Source: Cochliopodium minus
Lineage: Eukaryota; Discosea; Himatismenida; Cochliopodiidae
DNA: 64,000 nucleotides
Direction of reading: 5' to 3'
Assembly: GCA_024220525.1 (NCBI GenBank)
Contig: JAMYWO010000039.1
Span: 152,702-216,701, forward strand
The notes under the pieces were generated by a model. That model was not told where the DNA came from and did not search any database. It worked only from the letters and a program-made list of their open reading frames with translations. Positions 52,282-64,000 of the stretch are shown piece by piece. How positions within the stretch are numbered: position 1 is the first letter of the stretch; each line of letters starts with the position of its first letter. A program made the position numbers and the translations under genes.

Positions 52282-52838
52282 ACTTTTTTTGCGAATAATA
52301 TATTTATTGAATTGAAAAGCTTTTGATTCTAATTTTTTCAAAAAAGATTCAAGGAATATTCAAAATAAGATGGAATTGATTATTATAAAATAATAAAAAT
52401 AAAAATAAAAAATGAACATTAAAATTCACTTTATCTTGTTACGATTAGTAGTTATGTAAGGGTTTTTACCGCAAGGTCAATTCATCTGCAATGAAACAAA
52501 GAAAAAATCTTTGGACAATGTCTTTGAGAACTTCTCAAGACAATGTACAAAAAGAGAAAAGCAGACAAATTTAATATACAACTTTATGTATTCACTCCTT
52601 CAATAAAAACAAAGAAAAAATCATAGTATAAAAGTTTGTTCAAAGTAGAGATAATAGATTCATGCAGTAAGATTCCAGAAACTGTTGTGAAATCCCTTCC
52701 ATAACCAATTAAGAAAGTGATCAAAAAGGTTCTAATGTTCTATTATTCCAATTCTAATTTAAAAAAGATCAAAAGAATATTCAAAATTGGAAGAATTGAT
52801 CTAAACAAGAATAAAATTAGAATAAAAATTAAAAAAAA
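52282..52838. other. Spacer with a decayed IPT/TIG first exon
   Basis: Contains two related copies of a ~70-bp stretch (near 52325-52400 and 52750-52835), each leading into a short ORF of signal-peptide type. The first ORF starts at ATG 52412 and ends at a GTAAG-like site; nothing downstream continues it. A near-palindrome lies at 52520-52541. No complete gene is seen. Confidence 0.5.
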
Positions 52839-55800
52839 ATGGCAACATTGAAAATATCACTTTTGTTGATACTATTCATTTGTATTAGTTTTGCGAGTAA
52901 AATAATTCTTTATGAAAAAATGTTTAATAATACTAATTCTTTTTATTTTCTTAAATTCAAGGGGATCCTTTGATAAATGTAAATACAACCAATACCATAG
53001 GATATATTGGAACAAATATAACAGGTAAAACTCATTTTCAGCTGATAAATGAAATTAATTTAATGGATGGTTATTATATTCACCTAAATTCAAAAAAAAA
53101 AAGTATATGGACAAAATTTTGAGAGTAATTCCCAAAATCAATCATATTGTGATTGGGAATCATTGGGATCTTACAGGGCAATTTATATAAATGAAAATAC
53201 TGTAAAATGTCTTGTGCCATCATTGGCATCAGAATCAACAGCAGTATTGAAAGTAATAAAGAACATGATCTTTTTGATAAAATTATCCCTTTAAATTCCA
53301 TTACTTACCCTAAATTTAATTCAATATCCATAGATTGGAAATTCAATCAGTGGAACAAGTACAATATATTCTAATCATATATCCATCCAATTGCAGAGGT
53401 GAATACAAAATGAAAATATCGTCAATTATTCAATCAAAATTTAAATTTAAATAAATAATAGATCAAATGCAGCAGTGATAGTGGGAAGTATTTCTCCATC
53501 AATCCCATCATCTGGAGATCTTCTATATGTCACTTTATCACAAGGTAATATTCCTCAATTATTACGAGATCAACTTTTTAATAAATTTTTTTTTTTTTTG
53601 TTAAAAGGAAATTTCCTTTCGTCTAGTACCTCTCAAAATAAATACAAGTTTGGACAAATAACTGGTTCCTTGTACTATGTCAACTCAACAACAGGTAAAA
53701 AAAAAAAAGCCTTTTTGCATAATAATTGTTTATTTGTTGATTTTTTGTTCAATCTTTCATTAATAGCATACACATATGTACCATACGTAAAATTGAGTTC
53801 GATGACAATATCTGTAACAGGTAAATAATATTTGTTAGTAAAAATTAATATGATCAATTCTGCTAGATATTTTTTTAAAAATATTAAGACTAAATTTTTT
53901 GTTATTTTTTTAGCGAATGGAGGTGAGAATTGGTCAAATCAATTTTATTTCAATTTTAACAGGGTTTACACTTATGGTATGACTCCAACAAGCGGTTCAA
54001 CTTCTACTGTAATTACTATGAGTGGAACTTTCGATCCTTCTAGATCAAGCAAGATGAGGTCCCAATTTTTTTATTCACGACAAAATTGAACTTTAGATTT
54101 ATTATTTATTAACAAAATCAAAAAAGATGTTTGTTTGCAGATTATCTCAACACAAATACTAATTACACTGTTACAGGAACATACATTTCTACTTCCCAAA
54201 TAACATGTAAAAAAAAAAAATAAAAAAAAACTCTTCAAGGTTTTTATAACAAAATTTTTATGATTTTAAAATTTTTTTAAAAGGCAGAGTTCCAAATCTT
54301 GTACAAACATACTACAGAGTTTATGTTTCTGATGATTTGGGATATCATTACAATGCTTATTCTTCTGGTTACTTTTACTTTAATTCCAACAATGGAAATT
54401 CTGCTACTCCCGTGATAACCGGTACCGTTTATTATGACCTTGCCAAATATGACAACAACATCACTGGTTCTTACTTCAACTACAACACAAAATGCAAGTT
54501 GACAACTTACTCGTAAAATTTTTTTTGATTATCTGTTCAATTTTAAATTGTTATTATAATTTATTTTTATTATTTTATTTTTTTTCATTTTAGAAGCTCC
54601 AGTACACCTCCTTTTGTCACAACAACTTACATCAACTCCAATAAAGTTTATATTAGTATTGCATCTGGAAGTTCTCCCTCTTATAGTTCTTGGTATTACC
54701 TTTCATGCTCAAACGATGGATAGTAAACAAATTTTTTTAAAAATTTGATTCTTTTCGTTTTAATTATCTTTTTTAAAATAGCACTTATTCTTCGACGTCT
54801 TCAATCAATTTCATTCCTCGTGTTTCAAGTTTTAGTCCTTCCAATGTCAATGTGAACCAGAGGGTTTCTGTTTATGGATCAGGATTCAGCAATCTTTTTT
54901 CAAACCCCAAATGCAAAATGACCAGTAATCAAATCCTTTTTTTTATTTTTTTTAATTTTTTAATTCTTGTTTTTATTTTAATTTTTATTTCATTAATTTT
55001 TTCATAAAATTGTTTAAAATAGGCTATCCTTATACAACCATGACAATGTACATCACTTCTTGGACAAGTGCATATTTTTATGCTCCTTCTGTGAATTCGG
55101 GAAATTCTTATACAATCGCTTGCTCTAATGATGGATACACGTAACCAAAAATATCAATAATTTTTTTTTTCAATTAAATTTTATTTTTTCTTTTTTGTAA
55201 ATAAACAGTTACAGTTCTTCATCTGTTTACTTGTATGTAAGTCAAAGTTATCACAACAATGTCAACACATTTGTTATTTGGATTCCTATCGTTGCTGGTT
55301 TCGTCTCTTTCATGTTCGTTTTTGTCGTCATTCGTTGCATTGTTTCAAGAAGATCTAGACTTCATAGACAAGATAATCAAACTGTCATTTCTCCATTAGA
55401 AGGTCATCAAGTAAATTTATTTAAATTTTTTACTTTTTAAAATTTTTTTTTCTAAACTTTTTTTCTTTAAACTTTATAAAAAAAAGATTGAACTCGAATC
55501 AATGAATAATGACGAAATTAGCACAACTCAACAACCGACCCCCCAAAACAACAATAATATGTACTACCCTGTCCAACAAATAAACCAAATACCAATGTTC
55601 GGATATTCCCAACCTCTTTCATACATCAACCCAAATCAACAACAAATGTATGTTCATCAAAATCCAATTCAAGTGTATGGAAATAATCCTCAATTCCAAG
55701 TTCAACAACAATATCCAATTAATTCAATCCAAAATGTTTATCCTCTTTCTCAAAATGTTGTTCCTCAACAACCTCATTCTTCTCAAGGTTATGTGATTCC

Positions 55801-55930
55801 TCAACAACCATTGTCAAATCAGGGTTATGTTATTTCCCAACAAATCCCTCAAGTTTACAACGTTCCTCAACAACCTCTTTCCCAAAATTTCCTTTTGAAT
55901 GATGAACAAGAAAACAATCAAAACAAATAA
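52839..55930 (+). CDS. IPT/TIG-repeat type I membrane protein, copy B (one module)
   Basis: Signal peptide 'LKISLLLILFICISFA' after ATG 52839. One ectodomain module from about 53461 ('SISPSIPSSGDLLYVTLSQG', 'NGGENWSNQFYFNFNRVYTY', 'MTPTSGSTSTVITMSGTFD', 'YYRVYVSDDLGYHYNAY'), then 'VYYDLAKYDNNITGSYF', 'SSFSPSNVNVNQRVSVYGSG' and repeated 'SCSNDG' units. TM: 'IWIPIVAGFVSFMFVFVVI', followed by basic 'RCIVSRRSRLHRQDNQ' and 'ISPLEGHQIELESM'. The last exon (to TAA at 55928-55930) is Gln/Pro/Asn-rich with 'VPQQPLSQNFLL'. The tail shares its end with the orphan fragment at 19674. Confidence 0.8.
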
Positions 55931-56035
55931 AAACTATTTCTTTTTGTGAATATTAAATTAATTTAATTTTCAAAAGAAAATTCAATAAAAAGTTTTAAAT
56001 TCAATTTAAAAATTAATTCAATTAATAAAAAAAAA

Positions 56036-59000
56036 ATGATAAAGAATATATCACTTTTCTTTTTTCTATTCATTTGTGTTTGTTTTTCAAGTAAAATTTC
56101 CCCAAATAAAAAATAATCATTCAATATTAAAACAATATCTTGTAGAAATTCCATGGATAAATGAAAATACAACAGGTAACATTGCTTATGTTGGGACAAA
56201 TTTAACAGGTGAGGGATATTTGTTCATTAATTTGATTTAATTGAAGAATATTAAAGTATATGGACAAAATTTTGAGAACAACTACCAAAACCAATCTAGT
56301 TGTTTTTGGGGATTATCTACAAATGGATCTGTTTCATTTGATCAATCAACAATTTACATCGATAGTAATACTATTCTATGCAGAGTGCCATCATTGAATC
56401 AAGATTTATCATCCTTGAAGGTAATTCCTTTTGTTAAAAAAATTGTAAACAATTCATTTTTTATCCATACCATTCTAGATAGGGAATAAAATGATTATGG
56501 GATTGACAACTTATGAATTTTCAAATACAATCCCTATCCAAATGCATGGGTAAAAATAAATATAAACTTAAAAGATAGAGTTAATTTCTTAATCTTATAA
56601 CCCAGATCAAATATAGTATCATTGGAAAGCATTTCTCCAACCTCTCCATCATCAGGAGATGTTCTTTATGTCACTTTATCCCAAGGTTTTTTATTTCTTT
56701 TTCCTTACAGTATTTTTAATTTGCTTCTATAGGAAATTACAATTCCACCACCACTCAGAATAAATGCAAGTTTGGGAATAGCATTTCTTACTTGTATTAC
56801 ATCAACTCAACAACTGGTAAAAAATACTTTCATTCTCATTGTTTCCCTAAAATAAAAATTTTTCTTATCAAAAAGCATACACGTATGTACCATACACAAA
56901 TGTCAATTCAATGACCATTTCTGTTTCTGGTAAAAAAATTTTTTTTCATTCATTGAATTTCAATTAATTTTAATCTCATGTTGATAGTAAATGGAGGATT
57001 AAATTGGTCAAACCAGATTTACTTCAACTTCAATAGAGTTTATACTACATATATGACTCCTACAACTGGTTCTTCTTCCACTGTCGTTACTATGAGTGGA
57101 ACATTCAATCCTTCAAGATCAAACAAAATGAGGTTCCTATTTTTTTTTTGAATGCGAAATATTGATTTTTATTTTTAATAAAAATAAAAGATGTTTATTT
57201 GCAGATTATCTCAACACAAATACTAATTACACTGTTACAGGAACATACATTTCTACTTCCCAAATAACTTGTAACAATAATTTAAAAGATATTTTAAAAA
57301 ATCTAAATCTCATTTTAAAAATTCATTTTATAGGCACCGTTCCAAATCTTGTAACACAAAACTATTACAGAGTTTATGTTTCTGATGACTATGGATATCA
57401 TTACACTGCTTACACTCCTTCTTATTTCCATTTTTCACAGTCAAGTGTAGAAATTACATTGGAAAGCATTTCTCCATCAACACCATCCTCAGGAGATACT
57501 ATTTATGTTACTTTGTCACAAGGCAATTTTTTTAGCACACCCACACATAATTTTTCCTAATATTAATTTTTCATTTTTATTTATCAGGAACTTTCTCTTC
57601 AAACACTGTTCAAAATAAATGCAAATTTGGGAATATTACTGCTTACTTGTATTATATCAACACAACAACTGGTAACCAAACAAAACATCATTTAATTTTA
57701 TAAATTTTTATCTCTTCATGAATTAGCATATACATATGTGCCATATACAAAAGACAACTCAATGAGAATATCTGTTTCTGGTATTTATTTAATATCTTTA
57801 TTAATCAATATCTTTATTAGTTATATTTTTTAAATTTTCTTGATAGTAAATGGAGGATTAAATTGGTCAAATCAAATTTATTTCATTTTCAACAGAGTCT
57901 ATACTTCATCAATGACTCCTACAACCGGTTCAGCTTCTTCTGTCATTACGATCAGTGGAACCTTCAACCCTTCAAGATCATATAGAATGAGGTTCCTTTT
58001 TATTTTTGATAAAAAAAGTTTAAATTACTTTCATTTTCATACAAAAAAGATGTTTATTTGCCAATTATGCAAATGAAAACGTAAACTCATCAGTAGTTGC
58101 AACTTATGTCTCTTCAAACCAAATAACTTGTAAAAAAAAATTTTTAGATATGAAATAAAAAAATAAACAAAAGACATTATTCATTGAAATGACGTAAAAG
58201 TTTAAAAAGAATTTTTCTTTTAGGTACTGTTCCAAACCTTGTCACACAAACATACTACAGAGTTTATGTTTCTGATGATTTGGGATATCACTACAATGCT
58301 TATTTCTCTTATTTTTACTTTACTTCCAACTCTTTCAGTAGTACTCCTCTCATCACAGGTAATGTTTATTATGATCTTGCAAAATATGACAACAACATCA
58401 CTGGTTCTTATTTCACTTCAAACACAAAATGCAAGTTTACAACTTACTCGTAAAATTTTTTTTTTGTTTTAAATTGTTATTTAATAATTTTTTATTTTTT
58501 TTTTTTAATTTCAGAAGCTCCCTCACACCTCCTCTTGTCACAACAACTTACATCAACTCCAATAAAGTTTATATTAGTATTCCATATGGAAGTTCTCTTT
58601 CTTATAATTCTTGGTATTACATCTCGTGTTCAAACGACGGAACGTAAATAATTGATTGATTTTCCTTTTATTTTTAATTTTAATTATCTTTTTTAAAACA
58701 GCACCTATTCTTCCACATCTACAGTCAATTTCATTCCTTATGTTTCAAGTTTTAGTCCTACAACTGCCAACATAAACCAGATGGTCACGATTTATGGAAC
58801 AGGATTCAGCAATCTTTTTTCAAACCCTCAATGCAAAATGACAAGTAAACAAATCCTTTTTTTAATTTTTTTAATTCCATTTTTATATCATTAATTTTTT
58901 CATAAAATTTTTTAAAATAGGCTATCCTTATTCAACTGTTAATTTGTACATCAATTCTTGGACAATTGCATATTTTTATGCACCTTCTGTTTCTTCAGTA

Positions 59001-59746
59001 AAATCTTATGGATTCATATGTTCGAATAATGGAAATGAGTAAAAAAAAGAAAGATCTCACCATCCCTAAATTTATTCTTTTTCTTAAAAATTCTTTTAGT
59101 TACAGTTCTTCGTCTGTTTACTTATACATCAATTACAGTACAAATCCTAAAAATACAATTAATGTTCTTGCAATTTGGTTGCCACTCGTGTTGTGTTTTG
59201 TCATTTTTATGTTCTTCTTTGTTGTCATTCGTTGCATTGTTTCAAGAAGAAGATCTAGAATTCACAGACAAGATAATCAAACTATTATTTCTCCATCTGA
59301 AGGACATCAAGTAAATTTTTTAAATTTTTTTAAAAAAATTTTCATTTATTTTTTTTTCTAACTTTTTTTTTTCTTTTTAAAAAAAGATTGAACTTGAATC
59401 AATGGAGAATGATATTGTTGTAAATGAGGATAGCACAACTCAACAAACTTCCTCTCAAAACAATAATGTGTACTACCCTGTTCAACAAATAAACCAAACA
59501 CCAATGTTCGGATATTCCCAACCTCTTTCATACATCAACTCGAATCAACAACAAATGTATGTTCATCAAAATCCAATTCAAGTGTATGGAAATAATCCTC
59601 AATTCCAAGTTCAACAACAATATCCAATCAATTCAATCCAAAATGTTTATCCTCTTTCTCAAAATGTTGTTCCTCAACAAATTTCTCTACAAATCCCTCA
59701 GGTTTATAATTATGTCATTCCTCAACAACAAAATAATCAAAACTAA
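56036..59746 (+). CDS. IPT/TIG-repeat type I membrane protein, copy C (two modules)
   Basis: Signal peptide 'MIKNISLFFFLFICVCFS' from ATG 56036. Two consecutive copies of the ectodomain module: module 1 from about 56608 ('SISPTSPSSGDVLYVTLSQG') and module 2 from about 57440 ('SISPSTPSSGDTIYVTLSQG'), each ending with a 'YYRVYVSDD.GYHY' unit. The membrane-proximal part, TM ('LAIWLPLVLCFVIFMFFFVV'), basic stop-transfer 'RCIVSRRRSRIHRQDNQ' and tail 'ISPSEGHQIELESM' match copy B. The last exon from about 59387 is Gln/Asn/Pro-rich and lacks the 'PQQPLSQ' ending of B. Confidence 0.8.
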
Positions 59747-59890
59747 TTGATTAATAAAGATTGAATTGAATTAATTTTCTTGAAATATTTATTTATCAAA
59801 AAAGAAAATTCCAAGGAAAAATTCAATTTAAAAAAATATAATTAAATAAAAAAAAAAGAAATTGATAAAAAGTTTTAAATAAAAAAAAAA

Positions 59891-62800
59891 ATGGCTCCAA
59901 CATTTAAAATATCACTTTTCTTCATTCTATTCATTTGTGCTTGTTTTTCAAGTAAAAAAAAAAAATGATGAGAAAATAGTTATCTCCAATCAAAATTGAT
60001 AAACCTTTATAATTTTTTATATTTGGTAGGTCCTTGGATAAATGTTGATCAAACTAGCAATATTGGATATTATGGGACCGATTTAACTGGTAAATAGAGA
60101 AATATTATAAATTTGAGAAAAGTTTACAAATTATTCAAAGTATATGGAACAGGCTTTGAGAATAACGATCAGAATCAATCACATTGTGAGTGGGATTTAC
60201 CAAATGGTTCAGGTTATTCATATCTAGCAATTTATATTGATAGCACAACAATAAAATGCTCTATTCCAATGATGAGCGATACATCAAGAATTTTGAAAGT
60301 AATCATCGTTCAAATCATTGATTATTCAAAAATTTAGTAACATTTCATATTTCTAGATTTTCAATAGAAAAGAAAATGGGACTGTAGAAGAATATTCGTT
60401 AAATAATATGACAATCTTTTTGTATAAGTAAAAATAGATTAACTCATAAATATTTATAAATATCCTATATTAAATAAATAGCTCAAATGTGCAAGTGACA
60501 TTGGGAAGTATATATCCATCAATCCCATCATCAGGAGATCTTCTTTATCTTACTTTATCCCAAGGTTTATTAATTTTTTTCTGAATTTTTTTATTTTTTT
60601 ACATTTCTTTTTTAAAGGATCGTTCAATTCTACGAGTACCATCCAAAATAAATGCAAATTTGGAAATATTACCACTTACTTTTATTACCTAAACCGTACC
60701 ACTGGTAAAACTGAATGAAGTTTGTTTAATTTTAAATTCATTTTTTTTTTTCTACAAAAAAAGGATACACATATGTACCTTATACTAAGGTGAGTGGAAT
60801 GCAAGTATATGTTTCTGGTAAAAAAAATATAAAAACAAGTTTATACTTATCATTTCTTTTTTTCCTAATTTTCTGATGTTTTTATCTCAAATTTTTTCTA
60901 ATTTTTAGTGAATGGGGGTGTGGTTTGGTCGAACCCAATTTATTTTGATTTCAATAAAGTTTATACTTCATCAATGACTCCAACAACTGGTTCAACTTAT
61001 TCAGTTATTACTATGAATGGAAACTTCAATCCTTCAAGATCAACTAGAATGAGGTTTTTAATATATGACATAAATTAGTTTTATTTTTTCATTTTTTAAA
61101 AATATTAAAAACAAAATAGATGTTTGTTTGCCAATTATCTCAATGAAAATACAAACACTACAGTAGTAGCGACATACGTTACTACTTCTCGAATAACTTG
61201 TAAAAAAAAAAATTTTTACTTTAAAATTTTTTACTTACTATAAAAAAAATGAATATATAATGTTCATCTTTCAGGTTCCGTTCCAAATCTTGTAACCCAA
61301 ACATACTATAGAGTTTATGTATCTGATGATTCGGGATATCATTACAATGCTTATACTTCTGCTTACTTTTACTTTGACCCACATGTTGTGGTTACTTTGG
61401 GAAGTATTTCTCCATCCTCTCCTTCATCCGGAGATACTCTTTATGTAACTTTGTCACAAGGTTAATTTCTATAAAATTATTTTACTTTTTTTAATCTTAA
61501 TAATTTTAAACTTTTTATCAACATATTTGTTTTCAGGAAGTTTTATTTCCTCGAGTTCTTCTCAAAATAAATGCAAATTTGGAAATACCACCAGTTATTT
61601 GTATTACATTAACTCAACAACTGGTAATTACAAAAAAAACGAAAAATCTTTAAAATTTTTTCAACGAGATAAACAATTTCTTCACAAAAAAAGCATACAC
61701 TTATGTACCATATACTACTTTGGATTCATTGACCTTATCTGTTTCAGGTAAAAAATTAATTTTAATATTTTTTTTTTTAAATAATTGATCATAAATTGAT
61801 TTTTGATATTAAATTATTTTTTAAATTTTAGTGAATGCAGGTTTAAATTGGTCAAATTCAATTTTCTTCAATTTTCGCAAAGTTTACACTTACTCCATGT
61901 CTCCTACAAGTGGTACAACTTCTACTCTTGTTACTATGGGAGGATCATTCACCCAAGGAAAAACAGCTGGTCTAAGGTTTGTTTTTGTTTCCTATCTTTT
62001 ATTCCCCATAAATTAATTTTCATTTTTTTTAAAAAATAAAAAGATGTTTGTTTGCAGATTATCTTGGTACTGCTAGAAATTACACAGCTACAGCAACATA
62101 TGTTTCCACTTCCCAAATAACTTGTATTCAAAAAAAAAAAAAAATTAATTTTTAATTTTAATGATTTAATAAACAGGCAGAGTTCCAAATCTTTTAACCT
62201 CAACGTACTACTGGGTTTATGTATCTGACGATTCTGGATATCATTACAATGCTTACACTTCTGGTTACTTCTACTTTAATTCAGTTAGTGCAGAAGTGAC
62301 AATTGGAAGTATAACTCCAAATCCCCCATCATCTGGAGATACTCTTTATGTAACTTTGTCACAAGGTAAATTTCTCTTTTATTTATATTTTCTTTATTTT
62401 TTTTTTCCGCTCAACAAATATCAAAAGAATAAAACGATTGATAATCAATTAATTTCTTTTTTTTTTTACACTTTAGGATATTTTAATTTGACTACTTCTT
62501 CAAATAAATGCAAATTTGGAGATGATATTTCTTACTTGTACTATGTCAACTCAACAACAGGTAAATTACAAAACAAACAAGTTTATCTGCGACTCTTTTT
62601 TTTACATTTTTCATTCAAAAAATAGCTTACACCTATGTGCCATACACAAAACTGACTGGAATGCCATTATTTGTTTCTGGTAAAAAAAAAAAATTATTAA
62701 TTTTTAATTGAATATTTTTTTCAATCCCTCAAAATATTTATCGTTTTTCAAAATTATTTTTTTTCAAAAAGTTAATGGAGGTTCGAGTTGGTCTGGACAG

Positions 62801-64000
62801 TATTATTTCAATTTTAACAGGGTTTACACTTATGGCATGACACCAACAAGTGGTGTAACTTCTACTGTCATTACCATGAGTGGAACATTCAACTCCGCAA
62901 GGCAATATAGATTTAGGTTATTATCTCTTCTTTTTTTTTTCTTTTTTTAATTTCGTTTTTGTTTTTATAATATTTTTTATTTTTTAACATTTTTTTTCTT
63001 AATTAAAAAAAAGATGTTTGTTTGCAGATTATCTCAATGAGGACACAAACTCAACAGTAGCAGCAACCTATCATTCATCTTACCAAATAACATGTAAAAA
63101 AAAAAAAACTTTTCTTAGAGTTACTTTAACAAAAAATGTTTTTAAAACAAAATAATTTTTTTCTTTTAGGTACTGTTCCAAATCTTGTGAAACAAACATA
63201 CTACAGAGTTTATATTTCTGATGATTCGGGATATCACTACAATGCTTATTCTTCTGGATATTTTTACTTTAATTCCAATTCTGCCAATACTGTCACTCCA
63301 GTGATAACCGGTTACGTTTATTATGATCCTGCAAAATATGATAACAACGTCACTGGTTCTTATTTCACTTCAAACACACAATGCAAGTTGGCAACTTACT
63401 CGTACATTTTCTTTTTTTGTTTTAATTTTTTTTTTTATTTGTTTAATTAATTGTTTATTCAATTTAAATTTTAAATTTTAATTTTTTTTTATTGTTCAAA
63501 GATCCACGTCTCCTGTTGTCACAACAACTTTTATCAGCTCCAATAAAGTTTACATTAGTATTCCAACTGGAAGTTCTCTTTCTTCTAGTTCTTGGTATTA
63601 CATTTCGTGTTCAAATGATGGAACGTAAAAAAAAAATTATTTTTTTGGTTTAGTAAAAATTAATCGATTGATTTTTTTTATTTTTATTTTTATTTTTATT
63701 TTTATGTTTATTTTAATGTTTATGTTTATGTTTATTTTTATGTTTATTTCTATTTTTATTTCTATTTTATTTTTATTTTTATTTTTAATTATCTTTTTTA
63801 AAACAGAACCTATTCATCCACTTCAACATTCAATTTCATTCCTCGTGTTTCAAGTATTAGTCCTTCTACTGTTTACTTGGGCCAGATGGTTACTGTTTAT
63901 GGATCAGGATTCAGCAATCTTTATTCAAACCCCAAATGCAAAATGACCAGTAATCAAATCCTTTTTTTTATTTTTTTTAATTTTTTAATTCTTGTTTTTA
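59891..64000 (+). CDS. IPT/TIG-repeat type I membrane protein, copy D (three or more modules, 3' end beyond window)
   Basis: Signal peptide 'APTFKISLFFILFICACFS' from ATG 59891. Three ectodomain modules begin near 60483, 61386 and 62296 with 'SISPSSPSSGDTLYVTLSQG'-type sequence. Each has the 'NKCKFG', 'SMTPTTGSTYSVITMNGNF'-type IPT strand and 'YYRVYVSDDSGYHYNAY'. The membrane-proximal units ('VYYDPAKYDNNVTGSYF', 'ISCSNDGT', 'VSSISPSTVYLGQMVTVYGS') follow and run to the window edge, so TM and tail are outside. It is the longest member of the array. Confidence 0.78.
63665..63790. repeat. T/A-rich simple repeat (TTTTTA / TTTATG type) inside an intron
   Basis: Tandem runs of 'tttttatttttattttt' followed by 'tttatgtttatgttta' type units within an intron of IPT/TIG copy D. 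Simple-sequence expansion only. Confidence 0.75.

Overview
The window is nuclear DNA of an intron-rich, extremely AT-rich unicellular eukaryote. Coding exons are separated by short GT-AG introns (mostly 50-160 bp) that are almost pure A/T. All three standard stop codons are used, many genes have an A-run directly before the ATG, and several proteins carry long Asn or Gln/Pro tracts. The gene content (CudA-like factor, copine, RasGEF, ankyrin/F-box families, IPT/TIG surface proteins) is most like an amoebozoan. I cannot name the genus, and another amoeboid protist is possible. Exons below were joined by hand from splice consensus and reading phase; where I summed the exons the total is a multiple of three.

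The sequence is a scaffold. A 100-N gap lies at 26666-26765 and single Ns at 19673 and 24480. Genes touching these points are truncated or artificially juxtaposed.

Region 1 (1-17.1 kb) is mostly housekeeping: a large ankyrin-repeat gene on the minus strand, Nup85, a small membrane protein, SAR1, a biotin-dependent acyl-CoA carboxylase beta subunit with 12 exons, an Arf1-like GTPase, an unknown 180-aa protein, and a RasGEF with an Asn-rich N-terminus. Region 2 (17.2-24.5 kb) holds a caspase-like peptidase next to a decayed caspase copy, an ankyrin pseudogene, the stray 3' end of an IPT/TIG gene, two F-box genes, an unknown helical protein and the C-terminal part of an M1 aminopeptidase.

Region 3 (24.5-38.1 kb) is a tandem array of paralogous receptors, all on the plus strand: signal peptide, PA domain, then seven transmembrane segments. 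Four look intact, one is cut at a contig edge and two are decayed. A Thr/Pro-rich mucin-like surface protein sits inside the array. Region 4 (38.2-49.2 kb) has a very large minus-strand gene combining a degenerate dynamin-like GTPase region, an OTU fold without its catalytic residues, an F-box and leucine-rich repeats; then a CudA-like transcription factor and a copine with a long Gly/Pro/Gln/Tyr-rich tail.

Region 5 (49.5-64 kb) is a tandem array of four IPT/TIG-repeat type I membrane proteins, all on the plus strand. They differ in copies of a roughly 900-bp ectodomain module (1, 1, 2 and at least 3). Regions 3 and 5 together look like expanded, fast-changing cell-surface families; no direct partnership between the two is shown by the sequence.
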